From positions 248,001-312,000 of the forward strand of contig BSBK01001871.1 of assembly GCA_027943335.1 (NCBI GenBank): DNA of 64,000 nucleotides, read 5' to 3'. Positions 47,104-59,449 of this stretch are shown one piece after another (position 1 is the stretch's first letter; each line of letters begins with the position of its first letter). Made by a program: the position numbers and the translations under genes. Below the pieces are notes generated by a model that was not told where the DNA came from, did no database searches, and saw only the letters and a program-made list of their open reading frames with translations. This stretch comes from Chamaecyparis obtusa (lineage: Eukaryota; Streptophyta; Pinopsida; Cupressales; Cupressaceae).

Positions 47104-48009
47104 TGACGCAGGACAGGTAAGGAGGATCCAATTAAGGATAGTCCAAACATGCAACAAGCACCAACAATGCATAATAACACAACAAGACAATGTTTTCAAC
47201 TGAATTTTCACTAACATACCCAATTGTAAGGCCTCCCGGGTTAGGGCCAAATACAATCAAAAAGTATTTCTGCAATCTCTTAGCTAGTCCAGTTTTGAAA
47301 CAATCAGAAACTGATGGAAACCCTAAGGCAGATCTAAACTTGAGCTTGCAAGCCTCCAAGAAATCTCCTTGTCTCCAAGAATGTAAACCACTAGCTCTGC
47401 TATTACAACTATCAGATAACAATTTGATCTTCAAGATCTTGCAGGATCCAAATCTACTCTTCTATCTCCCAAATCTACTACTTAAATAACTACCCAAACA
47501 CTCCTTAAATACATTTCCTCAACCACAAACCGGCTGGAAGAAATAATTAACTCCTAAGCCAAGTCGGCTTCTATTAAAAACAAATATTAAATGCAACAAC
47601 AGTTGGCTCTCAAATAGCCTTACAAATATTTAATTATCCATGTCAGTTTCTAGATCTACATAGGATAATATAAAAAAAGCTACCAACAATAAATGCACCA
47701 AGTTGGCCAACCAAATCTCCAAGAACTCTAGTCGGTAAACTAGAACTACCAAGCACTAGAGAAACAACCGAGCACCCATGAAATAACCGACCACACCAAG
47801 CATCACCAAGCAACACAGGCATCACCGAGAAAGAACGTTGACCGAGCACCATAGGCATCATTGAGTACAAGTTCCATCAAGCACAAGAGGTTTCATCGAG
47901 TTCCCTCAGCGACTGAGATTGTCAGTTAAAGCTGCAACCGAGTAACACAGAACCAAATCAACACACCACCATGCAGATTTAATGAGTACCCTAGAATGCC
48001 CCTACATCA
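47104..48009 (-). repeat. 5' LTR of element F (right copy)
   Basis: 906 bp, TGACGCAGGACAGG ... CCCCTACATCA. Differences from the left copy are frequent, mostly single transitions, plus short indels (about 18 bp in total). Confidence 0.92.
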
Positions 48010-48370
48010 AGATATGAAAGAAGAGTTGGATTAGATTATGAAGGAAACTAAATTGGGAATTGGTCCCAAGGCCAATTGAAAAGAATTGGTCCCATTTCTA
48101 TCTTATTAACAATACAAGTGCAATAAATGTTTTAAATAATCTGATACTACATTCAAGGACAAAAGACATTTCAATGTGGTATCACTTTTTGAGATTTTTT
48201 TTGGATAATGAGGGGAAGATTTAGTATGTACCAATAAAAGAATGGATTGCTGATATATTTTTTAAAGTGCTTTATAAGGATAGGTTTGAGTATCTCTAGG
48301 AGATATTGGGGGTTATTGGCCCTCCTTTTCAAAACAAGATGCATATGGAGGTGCATTAGTCCAATGAACT
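48010..48370 (+). pseudogene. Copia E residual RT start joined to the RNase H end
   Basis: After the AGATA copy the RT N-terminus is seen (MKEELD, stop, IMKETKLGIG). From about 48110 the sequence jumps to the very end of RNase H: INVLNNLILHSRTKDISMWY, HFLRFFLDNEGKI, KEWIADIFFKVLYKDRFEYL, the last being the standard IADIFTKPL-type block. Most of RT and RNase H is therefore deleted in E. The break lies near 48105-48120. Confidence 0.85.
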
Positions 48371-48409
48371 TCATTTCTAATCTTGAATATGTACTAATGG
48401 TGGTGGCTT

Positions 48410-48547
48410 CCTCTTAGGGGGAGCTAAGTGCAGATGTGAATTGATATGTATGACTCAAGGGGAGCTGAGCATAATGAGTAAGTAGTTTATGGAATTGACC
48501 TTTTCTATTGTTATCAAAGGGGGAGAGTTCTACATTAAGGGGGAAAT
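48410..48547 (+). other. Multiple polypurine tracts of Copia E
   Basis: Four purine runs precede the 3' LTR: TTAGGGGGAGCTAAG (48414), CAAGGGGAGCTGAG (48457), AAAGGGGGAGAG (48516) and TAAGGGGGAAAT (48537). Repeated PPT copies of this kind are described for the Sirevirus genus of Copia elements. Confidence 0.65.
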
Positions 48548-49812
48548 TTTTGGCATAAGAGAGTTTTTATTTTTATTGTTGTCATTGATGTGTTTCAATC
48601 AATGACAAAGAGGGACATTTTTGCAAGTTTGAGCACAATGAGTTTTTGGTTGAATTAGTAAGGTTGTCATTGATGTCAACATGTTGTTGTTGTCATTAGT
48701 GATTGTTTCCTTTTTAGTGGTGCTGAGAATTTTTCTTTTCATATATTTCATATTATGAATATATTGATGTGGCTTTGGTATGTTTTTAACTTATGTCTAA
48801 AAATGTTGGAACCATGTTTTTGTTCTTCATATCCTAGTTCAGTGGATTTGGTATTGATATGTGTATGATTTTGATTGATAATGTTTCCTACGCGAAATAA
48901 ATTCTCTACATTTCTCTATGTTACGGTTTCTAAATTTATAGTTTTAGAACTGAACCTTTAATGTCCTTAGCTTCACTCAATTTAGTTGGTTTAACATTTT
49001 GAGTTCCAAAGGCATGGTTTCAAAGTTCAATGGTGTTCTTTCTCTAGGTTTGGCCCTTAGGTGTTAAAATCCTTAGTGAATGCAAGATGAAATGTAATGT
49101 GTAGGATATTTATTTTGGTCATAGTTAAGGCATGTTGTGGTCCACTTATTATTCCTTTCCACCACATGAATGTTTAGTGCTAACTAAATTTGATTTATGC
49201 TCAGTTAAGATGCTTAGTCGACCTTGGGTGATTTTGTAAGTGTGAGGATTATATAAGTAAAGGATAAATTATTGATGAAAATGAGTGGTACATGTGTATA
49301 CTTGTGCAAGTATGTGCATATGCGATGTAGATATATGAAAGAGGATCTATCTCCATGTATGTATGAATCAGAATGAAGTGTGTTATTGTGCAGTGTCAAT
49401 TTTCATATGTTAGCTACCAAAAGTAGTGAGAAAAAGGTATCTATAAATCCTTTGGTTGAGTTTTAGAAGTACATTAGTGGTGAATATTTTCTCTTTTATT
49501 CTTCTTCATCTGGGCAGTGAGCCCTCTAACAGTGAGTATTTCTTTGTAAAAATCACCTTAACCCATGTCACCCTAACAAGTGTTTATATATTTGAGAATA
49601 AATCTTTTGTATGGATTTTCCCTTAACACCATTTTCCATGTAAATCTAGTGTTTCATTATGTATGGTGGTTTTTTCATTTTATATGCTCTTACATGTTTA
49701 CATCTTTCAATGGTTAAATAATTAAGGATAAGTTTTTTGAATTTGATTCAAGGAAAGGTTTTAAAGGTTTTATTGACAATTGATTTAGCCCCCCTCTTAG
49801 TTGTCTTATGCA
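48548..49812 (+). repeat. 3' LTR of Copia E
   Basis: It starts (T)TTTGGCATAAGAG, likely a mutated TGTTGGCAT, right after the last PPT, and ends near TTAGTTGTCTTATGCA. The last 270 bp match 41838-42065. Length is about 1.26 kb and the edges are approximate. Confidence 0.65.
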
Positions 49813-52800
49813 TTTGATAGAATTTACTACCCCATTAAAGGCTCTGGTATGTGAAGCTTTAAGGGCATAATTTTAAAGTGGCTTTTAAATCTTAAAATTA
49901 AAAAAAAAACTTTCATGTTGTATTTTTCTTAGTAGGACATGGTTTAAGGTGTTCCATGACTTTGAAAAGAATTAAAATCCACAAAATCTATCTGGGAATG
50001 GATTACATGAATACAATGGATTAAATTTACCTAATAAAAATATCTAAGGGTTTGAAGGTTGCATTATAAGGAATTGTCGTAGGATTACCCTCCTTCGCTT
50101 GATAAAGACAAAAGTGTATAAGGTTTAAGCCTTAGGGTTTGGCCTTATTTGTTGGCCATCATCTTGAAGGCTTGTCCTTCTTGAATTAATACCTCTTAGA
50201 AGATGTGGAATAATCTAAATTCCAAGAATGTGACTATGAAGTTGACTAATTAGACTATGAACAATTGCACTTATACTTATACTTATGATTTGCCTTCTAT
50301 TTCCCTATAGATGACTAAGCAACCAATGCTTGAGATTTGGAACCAAATACTAAATCTGACTGTATCAACTTGGCTTACTCCCTTGTTAGATACTCACAAA
50401 ACACCTTTGTACCATTATAAATTGTAAGCACCTAACATGTGTGTACAATATCATTATTGTTTAGCACCCACCTTAGTGTGTTTTCATAGTAGGATCACAT
50501 ATGACACTTAATGGACACCTAAATTAAAATATAGGTCATCTATCATTTCAATATTATGTAAAATTAAGGCAAATCCTTATTTATAAGTGTACTCTTATTT
50601 TTTTGCTCCAATTCAGTAATTTATTTTATCACCTAGGCCCTATGTTACCATTTGTGGCCTTTGTGTTTTGTCTTGACCTCAAAATTATTTGTATCTTGTA
50701 ATCCAACATCCCTTAATTGTCTAGGGCCCATGGTCCTGATTTTATCTTTGATTGGGTGGAACATAACACCCATGAGATTTTGTTCCCTGAGGTTTTGGAT
50801 AAAATTGGAACTAGGGCCCTATATTGGTAATTTAGTGGGATATTAGGATTTATAGTTCTAGCTTTCTTGAGTTTTAACCCTTGAAATATTGTGAGGCATA
50901 TAAAAACCCTATCTCTCCTAATTTTGGTAAGCTTGATTAATATTATAAAGAAATCGTCAAGTTCAAGTATTGAAGTCTAAAGTGTTAAGGAAAAATCATT
51001 AAGCTCAAGCATTCAAGTCTAAATTGTTAAAGAAAGCATTCAAGCATTCAAGATCTATACTTATTCTCAAGCATTAAAGGTGTTATTATCCATGAATCAA
51101 TCTTCTTTCCCTCATTCAAGAACTAACAAAGGAGTTTTCTATGAAGGAAGGAGATACACCCACATCTACATCTTTTTTCTTCTTCTCAATCAAGCATTGT
51201 GAAAAATTACAAAATCCATCACATAAGGTATTTTATTTCATGATTTCCTTTTTGAGTTTTTTTATGTTAAGTCAAATATACTGCATCAACATATTTGATC
51301 ACATTCAAATAAGCATTTGAATTTACAAGGTATGACATATTCTATTTTAAAGATCTAGCCTCTATTATATGACATCAAACTTTTCTTTTCTTTATTTTAT
51401 TTTAAGGTGGATTCAAAATAGGGGTTTGACTGAGGAAAATCCCTCTATCCAACCTTATTCCCTATTTTTCTATGTGTAGGTACAGGTGGCATGACTATCA
51501 GAACTATTCTAGAAAGTATAAGATTTGTCAGGAAGACTACAAATAGATCAGGAAAAACACTTGGGTACAAAATGCCCCATGATTTATGCTCCTAAGTAAA
51601 AAAACCTAGGGAATTTTTTCCTCCTAGATCAGGCTTAGATTCAAATTGCAAACAAGTGTCATCTTAGAGATTCCAAATTTGTAGTTACTAGTATTTGCAG
51701 GATCCCGACTATCAAAAATTTAGATTTGCATCAATATTCTTCCTATTTTGATTGCTGGTGCACACAAGTCTATCCTAAATCCCTTTTGTGCCTCATTTTA
51801 AATTCTACAAGTGCATTTCTTATATCATTTAGTCATTAGCGTAAGTACATTATCTATCTCTTTCCCAATTATAAGCAACAAAGGAATATAAATCCAAAGA
51901 GCATAGATATTGCATTTGCATTATTTCAATCAAGGGGTGTCAATCATATTTGTCTTGAGGTGGTTTTGTATTCCAATGTGCCTTAGGATTAGGGGATTGG
52001 ACTCTATACTTGATCTCATTTTCTTATTGTACAACTTCAAATGAAGGCATAGTGTGGGCAAGACCCAAAGTATCCATGTTAGAACGTAATGATGAAGTAA
52101 ATAAGTAAAATTTTCCTCAAAGCTTTGAAAAAATCAAGAAGATGCACTCCTTGTCTATCTTGGACTTGACACAACTTTGGAAAAGTAATTTGATAGATTT
52201 GAACTTCTCAAAAAAATCTTAAAGGAGGGAAATGAATTAGGCACCAATGATGTCACATATGTCTCAAGTTACAATGGACAAAATTCAGTAGATGTTTTCC
52301 CTTTCATGTAATCCATATCTTTCATGAAATCCATTTCAAGCTACATTTTGTAGATTGTGGTTCTTTTCAAGTTTATGGAATACCTTGAACCCTAACCTAC
52401 TAAAGAAAAATAGAAATTAAAGTGAAAATTATTTTTGATTTCGATTTAAAGGATAAATTTGTAGTCCTTACACTTAAAGAATCATAAACTAGTGCCTTAT
52501 TAGGCAATAAAAGGTCAAGATTATCAAACCAACAATATTTACAACATGCAAATTTCAAAACTCTAGGTCTAAATAGATATAATTCCTTACATTAAATCCC
52601 CCATAACACTTTGTGATTAGACTCTTCTTTAAGATCTATAATAAGTATGCTAAGTGATCATATTATGATTTTAAAAAATAGTTACTCTTTTGGAACAAAT
52701 TAAGAAACCATAATAAAATTATAAATAAATTTACAACTCTAAAATAATAAAGCCTTTCTTCATTATTTCAAAAGAATCAACTCACTTAAAACATGAGATA

Positions 52801-53668
52801 ATTTCACCACAAAACCCATGCTCCATTTTCATTTGAAAACTTTGAAAGATGCTACAAATATTTAAATATGATTTCCCTATTACATTTTCAAAACAAAATA
52901 TCGCCTCCTTTACTCCAAAAACTAGAAAAACTAAAAAGCTTGGAACTTAGAACCCTAAGATCTAGAACCCAGTAACATGGTTATGAAATCCCTTTTATGA
53001 AAACAAGGGAGCAACAAGCTTCTAATCATGTATGCTAGAATTTGGACATCAAATACACATAACTCCTAACTTGCAGGAAGTGATAATTTGCAAACATTCA
53101 GAAAAAGAGAGGAATTTTATCTTTGAAAGATGTTGCTAATGCAATTCATCTTTTGAGCTGACTGTTGATTTTGTGGAAGAAAAATTCATGGTTGAATGTT
53201 GGTTTGAGGGAAATATTATTTCCATATATCAGTTAAAATATTGTTCTCAGACCATGAAACAAGGGATCATACCTCTGGTTCAATCTCTATTGGCCCACAT
53301 TGCTAGAACACGTCATCATTGATTCATTTAGTCTTCAACATATTCATGTGCATTTCCTATGTGTAGCTAGCTATTCTTGTAGTTTAAAAATCACCTGTTG
53401 ACATCTTAGGATTGCGTGAGAATGGATGATCCAAATTAAAAGACCAATCTTAAAATAAATATGACTTAGTTATTTTACATATTAGTTTGACCTCCATTTA
53501 AAATAATAGACTCCACTAGGCACATGTCAACATATTGTGGCCTTGCAAGGATGATTCAATACTGCCAACCTCATTTGCCCATGATCAAAAACCAATTAGA
53601 ATAATCCAAATCAATACAATGTATCCTTAAAGTTGACACCCAATTTTATTGTAGAGCTTTGACAATAT
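49813..53668. other. Degraded DNA; possible plus-strand Gypsy LTR at about 50427-51740
   Basis: No protein is recognisable. TGTAAGCACCTAACATG (50432) resembles the TGTAGACACCT start of the H LTR. A TATA-like GCATATAAAAACCCTATC lies at 50898, and GTAGGTACAGGTG at 51476 also occurs (inverted) in the LTR of X. These suggest a Tat-type LTR in plus orientation. The rest (51740-53668) is AT-rich with nothing supported. Confidence 0.4.
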
Positions 53669-53860
53669 TGATACAAGAGGGGAGATATTTTCCACAACAA
53701 GTCAAATTGTGATATTTCCATCAAGATTCAATTGTCTAGTTTTTGAGTCAAACTCATAAACCCATGCTTCATGAGTAGTGGTTCACAAAAAACCATCTCT
53801 CATGAGAATGAACAGATCACTTAGAACTCATTGCATCTAGGTGATGTTCACAAAGGTGAA

Positions 53861-53922
53861 GCCCTGAGACTTACCAAGAGGTCACCCATCCTAGTACTAC
53901 TCCAGCTCAAGCGTGCTTAACT
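53861..53922 (-). repeat. 5S rRNA-derived segment, copy 1
   Basis: The minus strand reads AGTTAAGCACGCTTGAG, then AGTAGTACTAGGATGGGTGA and CCTCTTGGTAAGTCTC. This corresponds to the box A to box C part of plant 5S rRNA, with several substitutions. The 5' half of 5S rRNA is absent, so it is not a 5S gene. Confidence 0.87.
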
Positions 53923-54218
53923 ATAAAGTTTACTCCATGGTTAAGACCACTTTTCTTGCAACCCCATTTGCAAACCTTCATCAAGTGTTGTGCCTTATTA
54001 ACATTTCATTAGAAATCCCCTTAAGCTCATCGATTGATAAGAGGGAGATATTTTCCATAGTAAGTCCAATTGTGATATTGCTATCAAGATTCAACTGTGT
54101 AGTTTTTTGAGTCAAACTTATAGACCCATATTTCATGAGTAGTGGTTCCTAAGAATCCATATCTCATGAGAATAAATGGAACACTTACCACTCATTTCAT
54201 CTAGGTGATTCTCACAAA

Positions 54219-54286
54219 GGTGAAGCACCGAGACCTCCCAGGAGGTCATTCATCCTAGTACTACTCCATCTCAAGTGTGCTTAACT
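54219..54286 (-). repeat. 5S rRNA-derived segment, copy 2
   Basis: Minus strand AGTTAAGCACACTTGAG, then AGTAGTACTAGGATGAATGA, CCTCCTGGGAGGTCTCGGTG and CTTCACC. It runs to the 3' end of the 5S sequence. Box C is better kept than in copy 1. Confidence 0.87.
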
Positions 54287-54289
54287 ACA

Positions 54290-55137
54290 CAGTTGAATCT
54301 TGATAGGAATATCAAAATATTGACACATTCTATGGTCATGGAGAAATGGTGGCTATTATATATTCTCTCCTTTACTGATAGAATTAGGCTTGGGTCCACC
54401 ATAGACATGTGGTAATCACCTAAAGGATTGTGTCCTGACAATTGCTTACATCATTCATACCATAGATGCACATTTTATAATATTTCTTCTTCATGCTTAT
54501 GGACCCACAATCCAAGTGGATGAATTTTTCTAATCCTTTGACTAACACTCATATGAGGAAAATTAAAAGTTTCATCAATGGTTTTTTCAAGGGATGTGAC
54601 CAAGGGGTCACAATGAGGATCTGGATCTTTGGATAAGAGGAATAAACTCAACCAAATCAACTGAACACTTCCAAATCCATTCAAGATTGTAGAGAATCAA
54701 ACTTACATCACTCATATTTTATTTGGAAGCCCTTGGCCATAAAAAAATGTGAAACTAGAACATACCCCAATAAAACACTATATGCTTTATGATTTGATTC
54801 AAAACTAACCTAAAACTATTTTCACAATGTGTGATCACTAGTAAAAAAATTAGTATGTTTTTCCAGACATGTACACTAATTTATAATGCTAATATCATCA
54901 TGGACTTGCTACTTGCAATCACTAAATAATTAGAAACCATTATTATAATACCAACTATTTCTCTGAAAATCTAAACATTTGTTCCACTAATCACTTAATT
55001 CAACTTCTAGTTTGACCTCCACATTAAAATCAAAACTTTGAAATGATGACCAATACCATTTGTTTCTACAAGTCTTTGCCAAAGAATAGAAGTTCCAAAT
55101 AAAAAAAACTAAAAAAAACTAATGGTAATCGATGTAT
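54290..55137. other. Non-coding DNA between the TRIM and element G
   Basis: Nothing recognisable. The 3' LTR of G would be expected here or further left but was not identified. Confidence 0.4.
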
Positions 55138-56560
55138 CTAGAACTTCTTTCTATAAATAATCATCTCCAATATTGAACAAAAAATGATCATAATGAGGCA
55201 ACACCTATATCTCTTCATCCAAGTCTTTATTTTCATTTTCATGCGGATCCACCTCAACTTCAGAATAAGTTTTTTGTGCATATTTTTAGTCATTACTAAA
55301 AGAAAAATTTTCATTCTTGCAATTATCACAATAGCCATTTGAAGAAACCCAACTTCTGATTCTCCCTCAAAAATTACACCACTACCATTCTTTTTCTCAC
55401 CCATACAATAATTATTTTAAGAAAATATATTTAGCTTTACATTATGAAAATAATCATCTTCAAGAAGAGATTCTCAATCAGACTTAATAAGAAATTCATT
55501 TCCTAGAGAATTCATACGAAAAATTGATTTCTTTGTAGAATCAACATACTTTGAATTTACACAATCTAAAACACCTCCAGATTCCTCAAATGATAATAAA
55601 CAATCGATTTTATCATGATTGAAGACATCAAACTTACATGCATCATATTCAGTTTTATCATCTACAAAATAACCATGACGAGTTGGTGAATTGATAAATG
55701 ATTTAAACAATAAATTAGATTAACCATTATGAACATACCTACGATATTATTTTGTGAAAATCTTTGAAATTGTTTCATTGCTAAGTAAACATACCTCTTC
55801 ATTCTCTTTTTCAAAAATGTACTTCTCATCCTGATCACCACATAACTACATACTTGAGAATAAATCTTCAATTTCTTGTACATTATCATTTGGTATCACC
55901 ATGCCTAGAGATAACTCATTTTCATTAGCAAGCATGAAAAATTTATTAGCTACATCTGCATTATCACATTCTTCTTTAGTGACAAAGAGTTGGCTCTCTA
56001 TGTGTTCAATGTCATGGTTGCATCCTTCATGTGCATACATTTCCTCTATATGTTGATTAGAAACATGATCTTCATCAACATGAGAGATGAAGTGATCTCC
56101 TAATATATCCTTCTCATCATTATGCACTAAACCATTGTTTGGTTCGTAAGAAACTTGACTATCAAAACCATTGGGCATGACTGGACATGAAGATTGAACA
56201 CATAATGTATCATTAATCTCACATACATATTCATATTTATCTTGTATCTCTTCATCCTATTGAACATACATAGGTCTCAAAATCGACAAGTAATCCTCAT
56301 CAAAATTACCAAACCGGTCTATGAAAATGAGTTTCAAGTCTTGCCACAAGGTTGAAAAGACCAAGAGGTAAACGAGAAAATCATTCATTAGCATAATCAT
56401 TCAAAGATTGCACAAATAACCTCATGGCCACACCCTCTTCTATGATTTGATATCGTTCTACCAATGCATGGAATGCTTGTAGATGCATATTAGTTGATTC
56501 AAAACCTTTTCTGTAAAACTTAGGTAAATACTTCTTAAGCTCACTAGGAAATAATTTGGA
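55138..56560 (-). pseudogene. Gypsy G gag and acidic ORF
   Basis: From 56540 the minus strand reads the gag core FESTNMHLQAFHALVERYQI, then EEGVAMRLFVQSLND and FSRLPLGLFNLVARLETHF (about 56360-56540), a Gypsy Retrotrans_gag domain. It continues into an acidic ORF (frame of 56178 and 55710): VHNDEKDILGDHFISHVDED, VTKEECDNADVANKFF, GYFVDDKTEYDACKFDVF. Towards 55200 another frame reads NENFSFSND and EVEVDPHENENKDLDEE. No protease or pol is visible. This looks like a gag-only member of the H family. Confidence 0.75.
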
Positions 56561-56857
56561 AAACTTGGTACATTACTAAAATCAAGTAGATTGTATTTTT
56601 CAAACATGCATATTCTCCTTTGTAGACATAAGTATGGAATTTACCATTGTCTAATACTATTCATATCACATTTTTCCATGTATGAAACAAATCAAAATAC
56701 CTAGTGTGGACAATGGTTTAATCTATATCTGTCTTGAAAGGCATAAACAAGCAAACATTAGACTAATCTAAACATTATATCAATTCAAAGCATAAACACA
56801 AAAAACCAAGCCACCTCATATTGAGCCAAAACGAATGCTTCAAGCATTGTTTGATTT

Positions 56858-56869
56858 GCTCTGATTATA
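56858..56869 (-). other. Primer binding site remnant of element G
   Basis: The plus strand reads GCTCTGATTATA against the initiator-Met-tRNA-like GCTCTGATACCA. Eight contiguous bases match and the end is mutated. It lies next to the LTR edge. Confidence 0.55.
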
Positions 56870-56874
56870 AGGGA

Positions 56875-57913
56875 TGTGGGTGTGCTCTCTAAGAACTTGG
56901 AGCTTGTTTCTAATGCATTTTATGGATGATTTGATATGATGCATAAATGATTAGAAAAGCAGAAATGAAACTAAGATTAATTCCATTAAGCTATTCTATG
57001 ATGATTTAGAAAACATGAAATTTAACAAATATACTAAAAAACTTATGATCTAGTAACAATCTAACATTATAACTCTACTTAGTATGATTATGTGAATTGG
57101 TGAATTTCTCTTGGAAGAGGAGGGTATTTATATGATTTGAGGAAGGACTTGGGTTAAGGTTTGGGGTAGAGTTTGGGGTTTGGTTAGGGGTTGAGTCAAA
57201 GGGATAATGATTGTCTTTCAAAGGTTGAATGGCTCAAAGGTCAAATTTAAGATTTTCTAGAAGAGTCTAGAGGTTCTAGGGTTTTCTAGAGAATATCTAG
57301 GATTTTAGGATTTAAATAAATGTTAAATTTATTAAAAGAGGTTGGTTGAGGACTTTATTTATCAAATGAATTTAATAAATAGGAAGGATTATCATGGTCA
57401 AGGTTGCTCACACGTGTGAACAACACTAGGGAAGTGTGCAAGGGAGACCAAAGGGTAAGAGGAGACATGGGCTTCATTAATGGCTTGTAAGAGTCATTAA
57501 TGAGGATGTAAGAAGCATTTATGAGGGGTTTTGACCCAAAGTCAAAGGTTGAGGGTTTAGGCTTAAGAAATGTAGGAATCAATTTTTAATTAAGATTAAA
57601 GTGAGATTAAGAAATTTTAGTAGAGGTTAGGGATTTCTAAGATATTTCCAAGGTTTTAGTATTTAAATAAATATTTTATTTATTTAAAAGATTTTTGGTC
57701 AATTAATCAATTAATAATTAATAAATAGGGGAATAATGTTTAAATGAGATTTAAACATTTTTGGAAGGGATTCTTTAATTAAAGATGTTTAATTAAAATA
57801 GGAGGATTTAATGACATAAAAATAAATAAATAAATAAATTAATGATGATGTCATCAGGGGTTTTTGGAAAATAAAAATATTTTTATTTTTTGATAGATTT
57901 TTAGGTGTCTACA
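56875..57913 (-). repeat. Single LTR shared by elements G and H
   Basis: About 1,039 bp. The minus strand starts TGTAGACACCTAAAAATC (57913) and ends CACACCCACA (56875). On its start side lies a PPT (57914-57927), as for a 3' LTR, and on its end side a PBS remnant, as for a 5' LTR. A TATA box (minus TATAAATACC) is at 57125-57132. The start motif is typical of Tat-type Gypsy LTRs. Confidence 0.75.
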
Positions 57914-57927
57914 TTTTGCCCCTCTTT
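57914..57927 (-). other. Polypurine tract of element H
   Basis: The minus strand reads AAAGAGGGGCAAAA directly before the TGTAGACACC start of the LTR. Confidence 0.85.
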
Positions 57928-59449
57928 GATGCAATGCCGCAAGTGGCATGGTGTCAAAGACAAGAAAATAAGATGCCCAAGGCTAGAATTGAGAGGATAA
58001 GGGGTTGTGCCCCCTCGAGAAAAGAATGCAAAGAGGAAACTTTTGGGAATTTTCTTGAAATTTTACAAGGAAGAAAGGGAAAGGAGTAGGAAGGAGGGGA
58101 GATAAATAACCAAACTTCCAAGAGCAAAGATGCATGAGTGCAATATGACATGAAATGATGCAGGATGCAAGATTAATCTATATGATGCTGGATGAGGGAT
58201 TGGGGGAGCTCCAAGTGTAAATGTGGAGAGCACAACATAGTTTGATATAGCAATGCTAGAGACCTACCAAGGTTATGAAAGAACATGAGGCCTTGTCACC
58301 AGTGTTGCATAGGACTGACCTGAAAAAGACACGCAGGGTTGCCCCAACATCACGCATGAAACCAAGAAGAAGCATGGTGAAAATGATGCTGGAGAAACCA
58401 TAAAAAAACAACATTTCCCAAGTGCACCATGTAACCCAAAAGATCACATGTGAACCGTGCAAGGGTCATGTCTGACTAACTCACATGCAGAAGTGAAAGA
58501 TCAAAAGACCTTGCCCTAGATTTCCCTCATTCGCATCGCACCATGATATAAAGGATCGTGGTGACTTTGAGTAGAGGAACAATGAGAAGTCGTAAAAGAT
58601 TAACAAGATCCAAAGGACAAAATCTAAGACCAAATTGATAACTCCAAAAGACATCCTTTGCCAAGGAGAGAGATTGATATGAGGGTTTGATTGATTGATG
58701 GTGGGAAGACTGGTTTGAACATGTGGAAGGATACATCAACACAGACCTGGTGTGATTGGTGGAAGATTAGGTCTGACAGGAGGAAGGATACATCCTCAAG
58801 GACCCACTGGTTGATGAGAGAATGAGTGTTGTTCACTGGCAAATGATGAGTCGAGGATAACCACTGGGATCAAGAATAGTCAACAATTGATGTTGCTGAA
58901 GTACAAGGCGGAGTGGGACAAGATTTTTGATCAATTGCTATTGCAGGACTGACAAGGATATGTACAACAAGACGGGATGAGATATGTACAATGGATGAGG
59001 AAATATTTACAACGGATCTGTACAAAAGCTCAGGATTGGGGATATGAAGATCTGGCTATACAAGATATGGTACAAGATATGTGTAGGAAGGATTGCAAAT
59101 TTTCTTGATGATTAAATAGAGGAATGCTGGGGGATGGTGGTGGGGATGGGGATGGTAGAAAAAGGATTGGGTTTTGGGATGGGGGGGAATGGGAGTTTGA
59201 TAGATAATGACTTGGTCCACTATGTATGGCGCCTATTTGCCAAGTTTTCACCAACATACTTGTCCAAGGTGCTTGAATTGCCAAGTTTTGACCATTGGAT
59301 GATTATTTTTCTTTTCTTTTTTATATTTTTATGCTTTTTCCAATTTTTATGGATTTTTTGAATATGTAATATCTACTTCAAGCATAGAACCTCTTAAGAT
59401 TTATGATGTTGATTGCATCATTCAAAGGCTCACCTTCTGGTGTAGATAG
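57928..59449. other. 3' non-coding region of element H
   Basis: No gene is supported between the integrase stop and the PPT. The composition is purine-rich on the plus strand. The ORFs here match nothing. Confidence 0.55.

Larger units (their letters stand above)
44325..48009 (-). mobile_element. Short non-autonomous Gypsy element F
   Basis: 3,685 bp, with LTRs 44325-45248 and 47104-48009, PBS 47090-47101 and AGATA duplications at 44320-44324 and 48010-48014. The interior codes only for gag and protease. RT, RNase H and integrase are absent. It splits Copia E at the start of its RT: removal with one AGATA copy joins the E frame (MRD with MKEELD). The gag is clearly related to that of Gypsy C (shared LRFNIQDEL, KVE-KLKRRQ), so they are relatives. 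Confidence 0.93.
53669..54289 (-). mobile_element. Cassandra-like TRIM retrotransposon with 5S rRNA-derived sequence
   Basis: Two direct repeats of about 255 bp (53669-53925 and 54035-54289) are separated by about 110 bp. Both start TTGAT...AAGAGGG(G)AGATATTTTCC and end CTTAACTA(C/T)A on the plus strand. Each holds a 3' half of a 5S rRNA sequence on the minus strand. Miniature LTR elements with 5S rRNA sequence in the LTR are the Cassandra family of vascular plants. No coding capacity. PBS and PPT are not clear, and no flanking duplication was found, so the outer edges may be off by a few bases. Confidence 0.82.

Noticed and set aside
53861..54286. Two functional 5S rRNA genes
   Set aside because: Only the 3' half of 5S is present in each, with several substitutions, and both lie at the same place inside a direct repeat, which fits a TRIM element.
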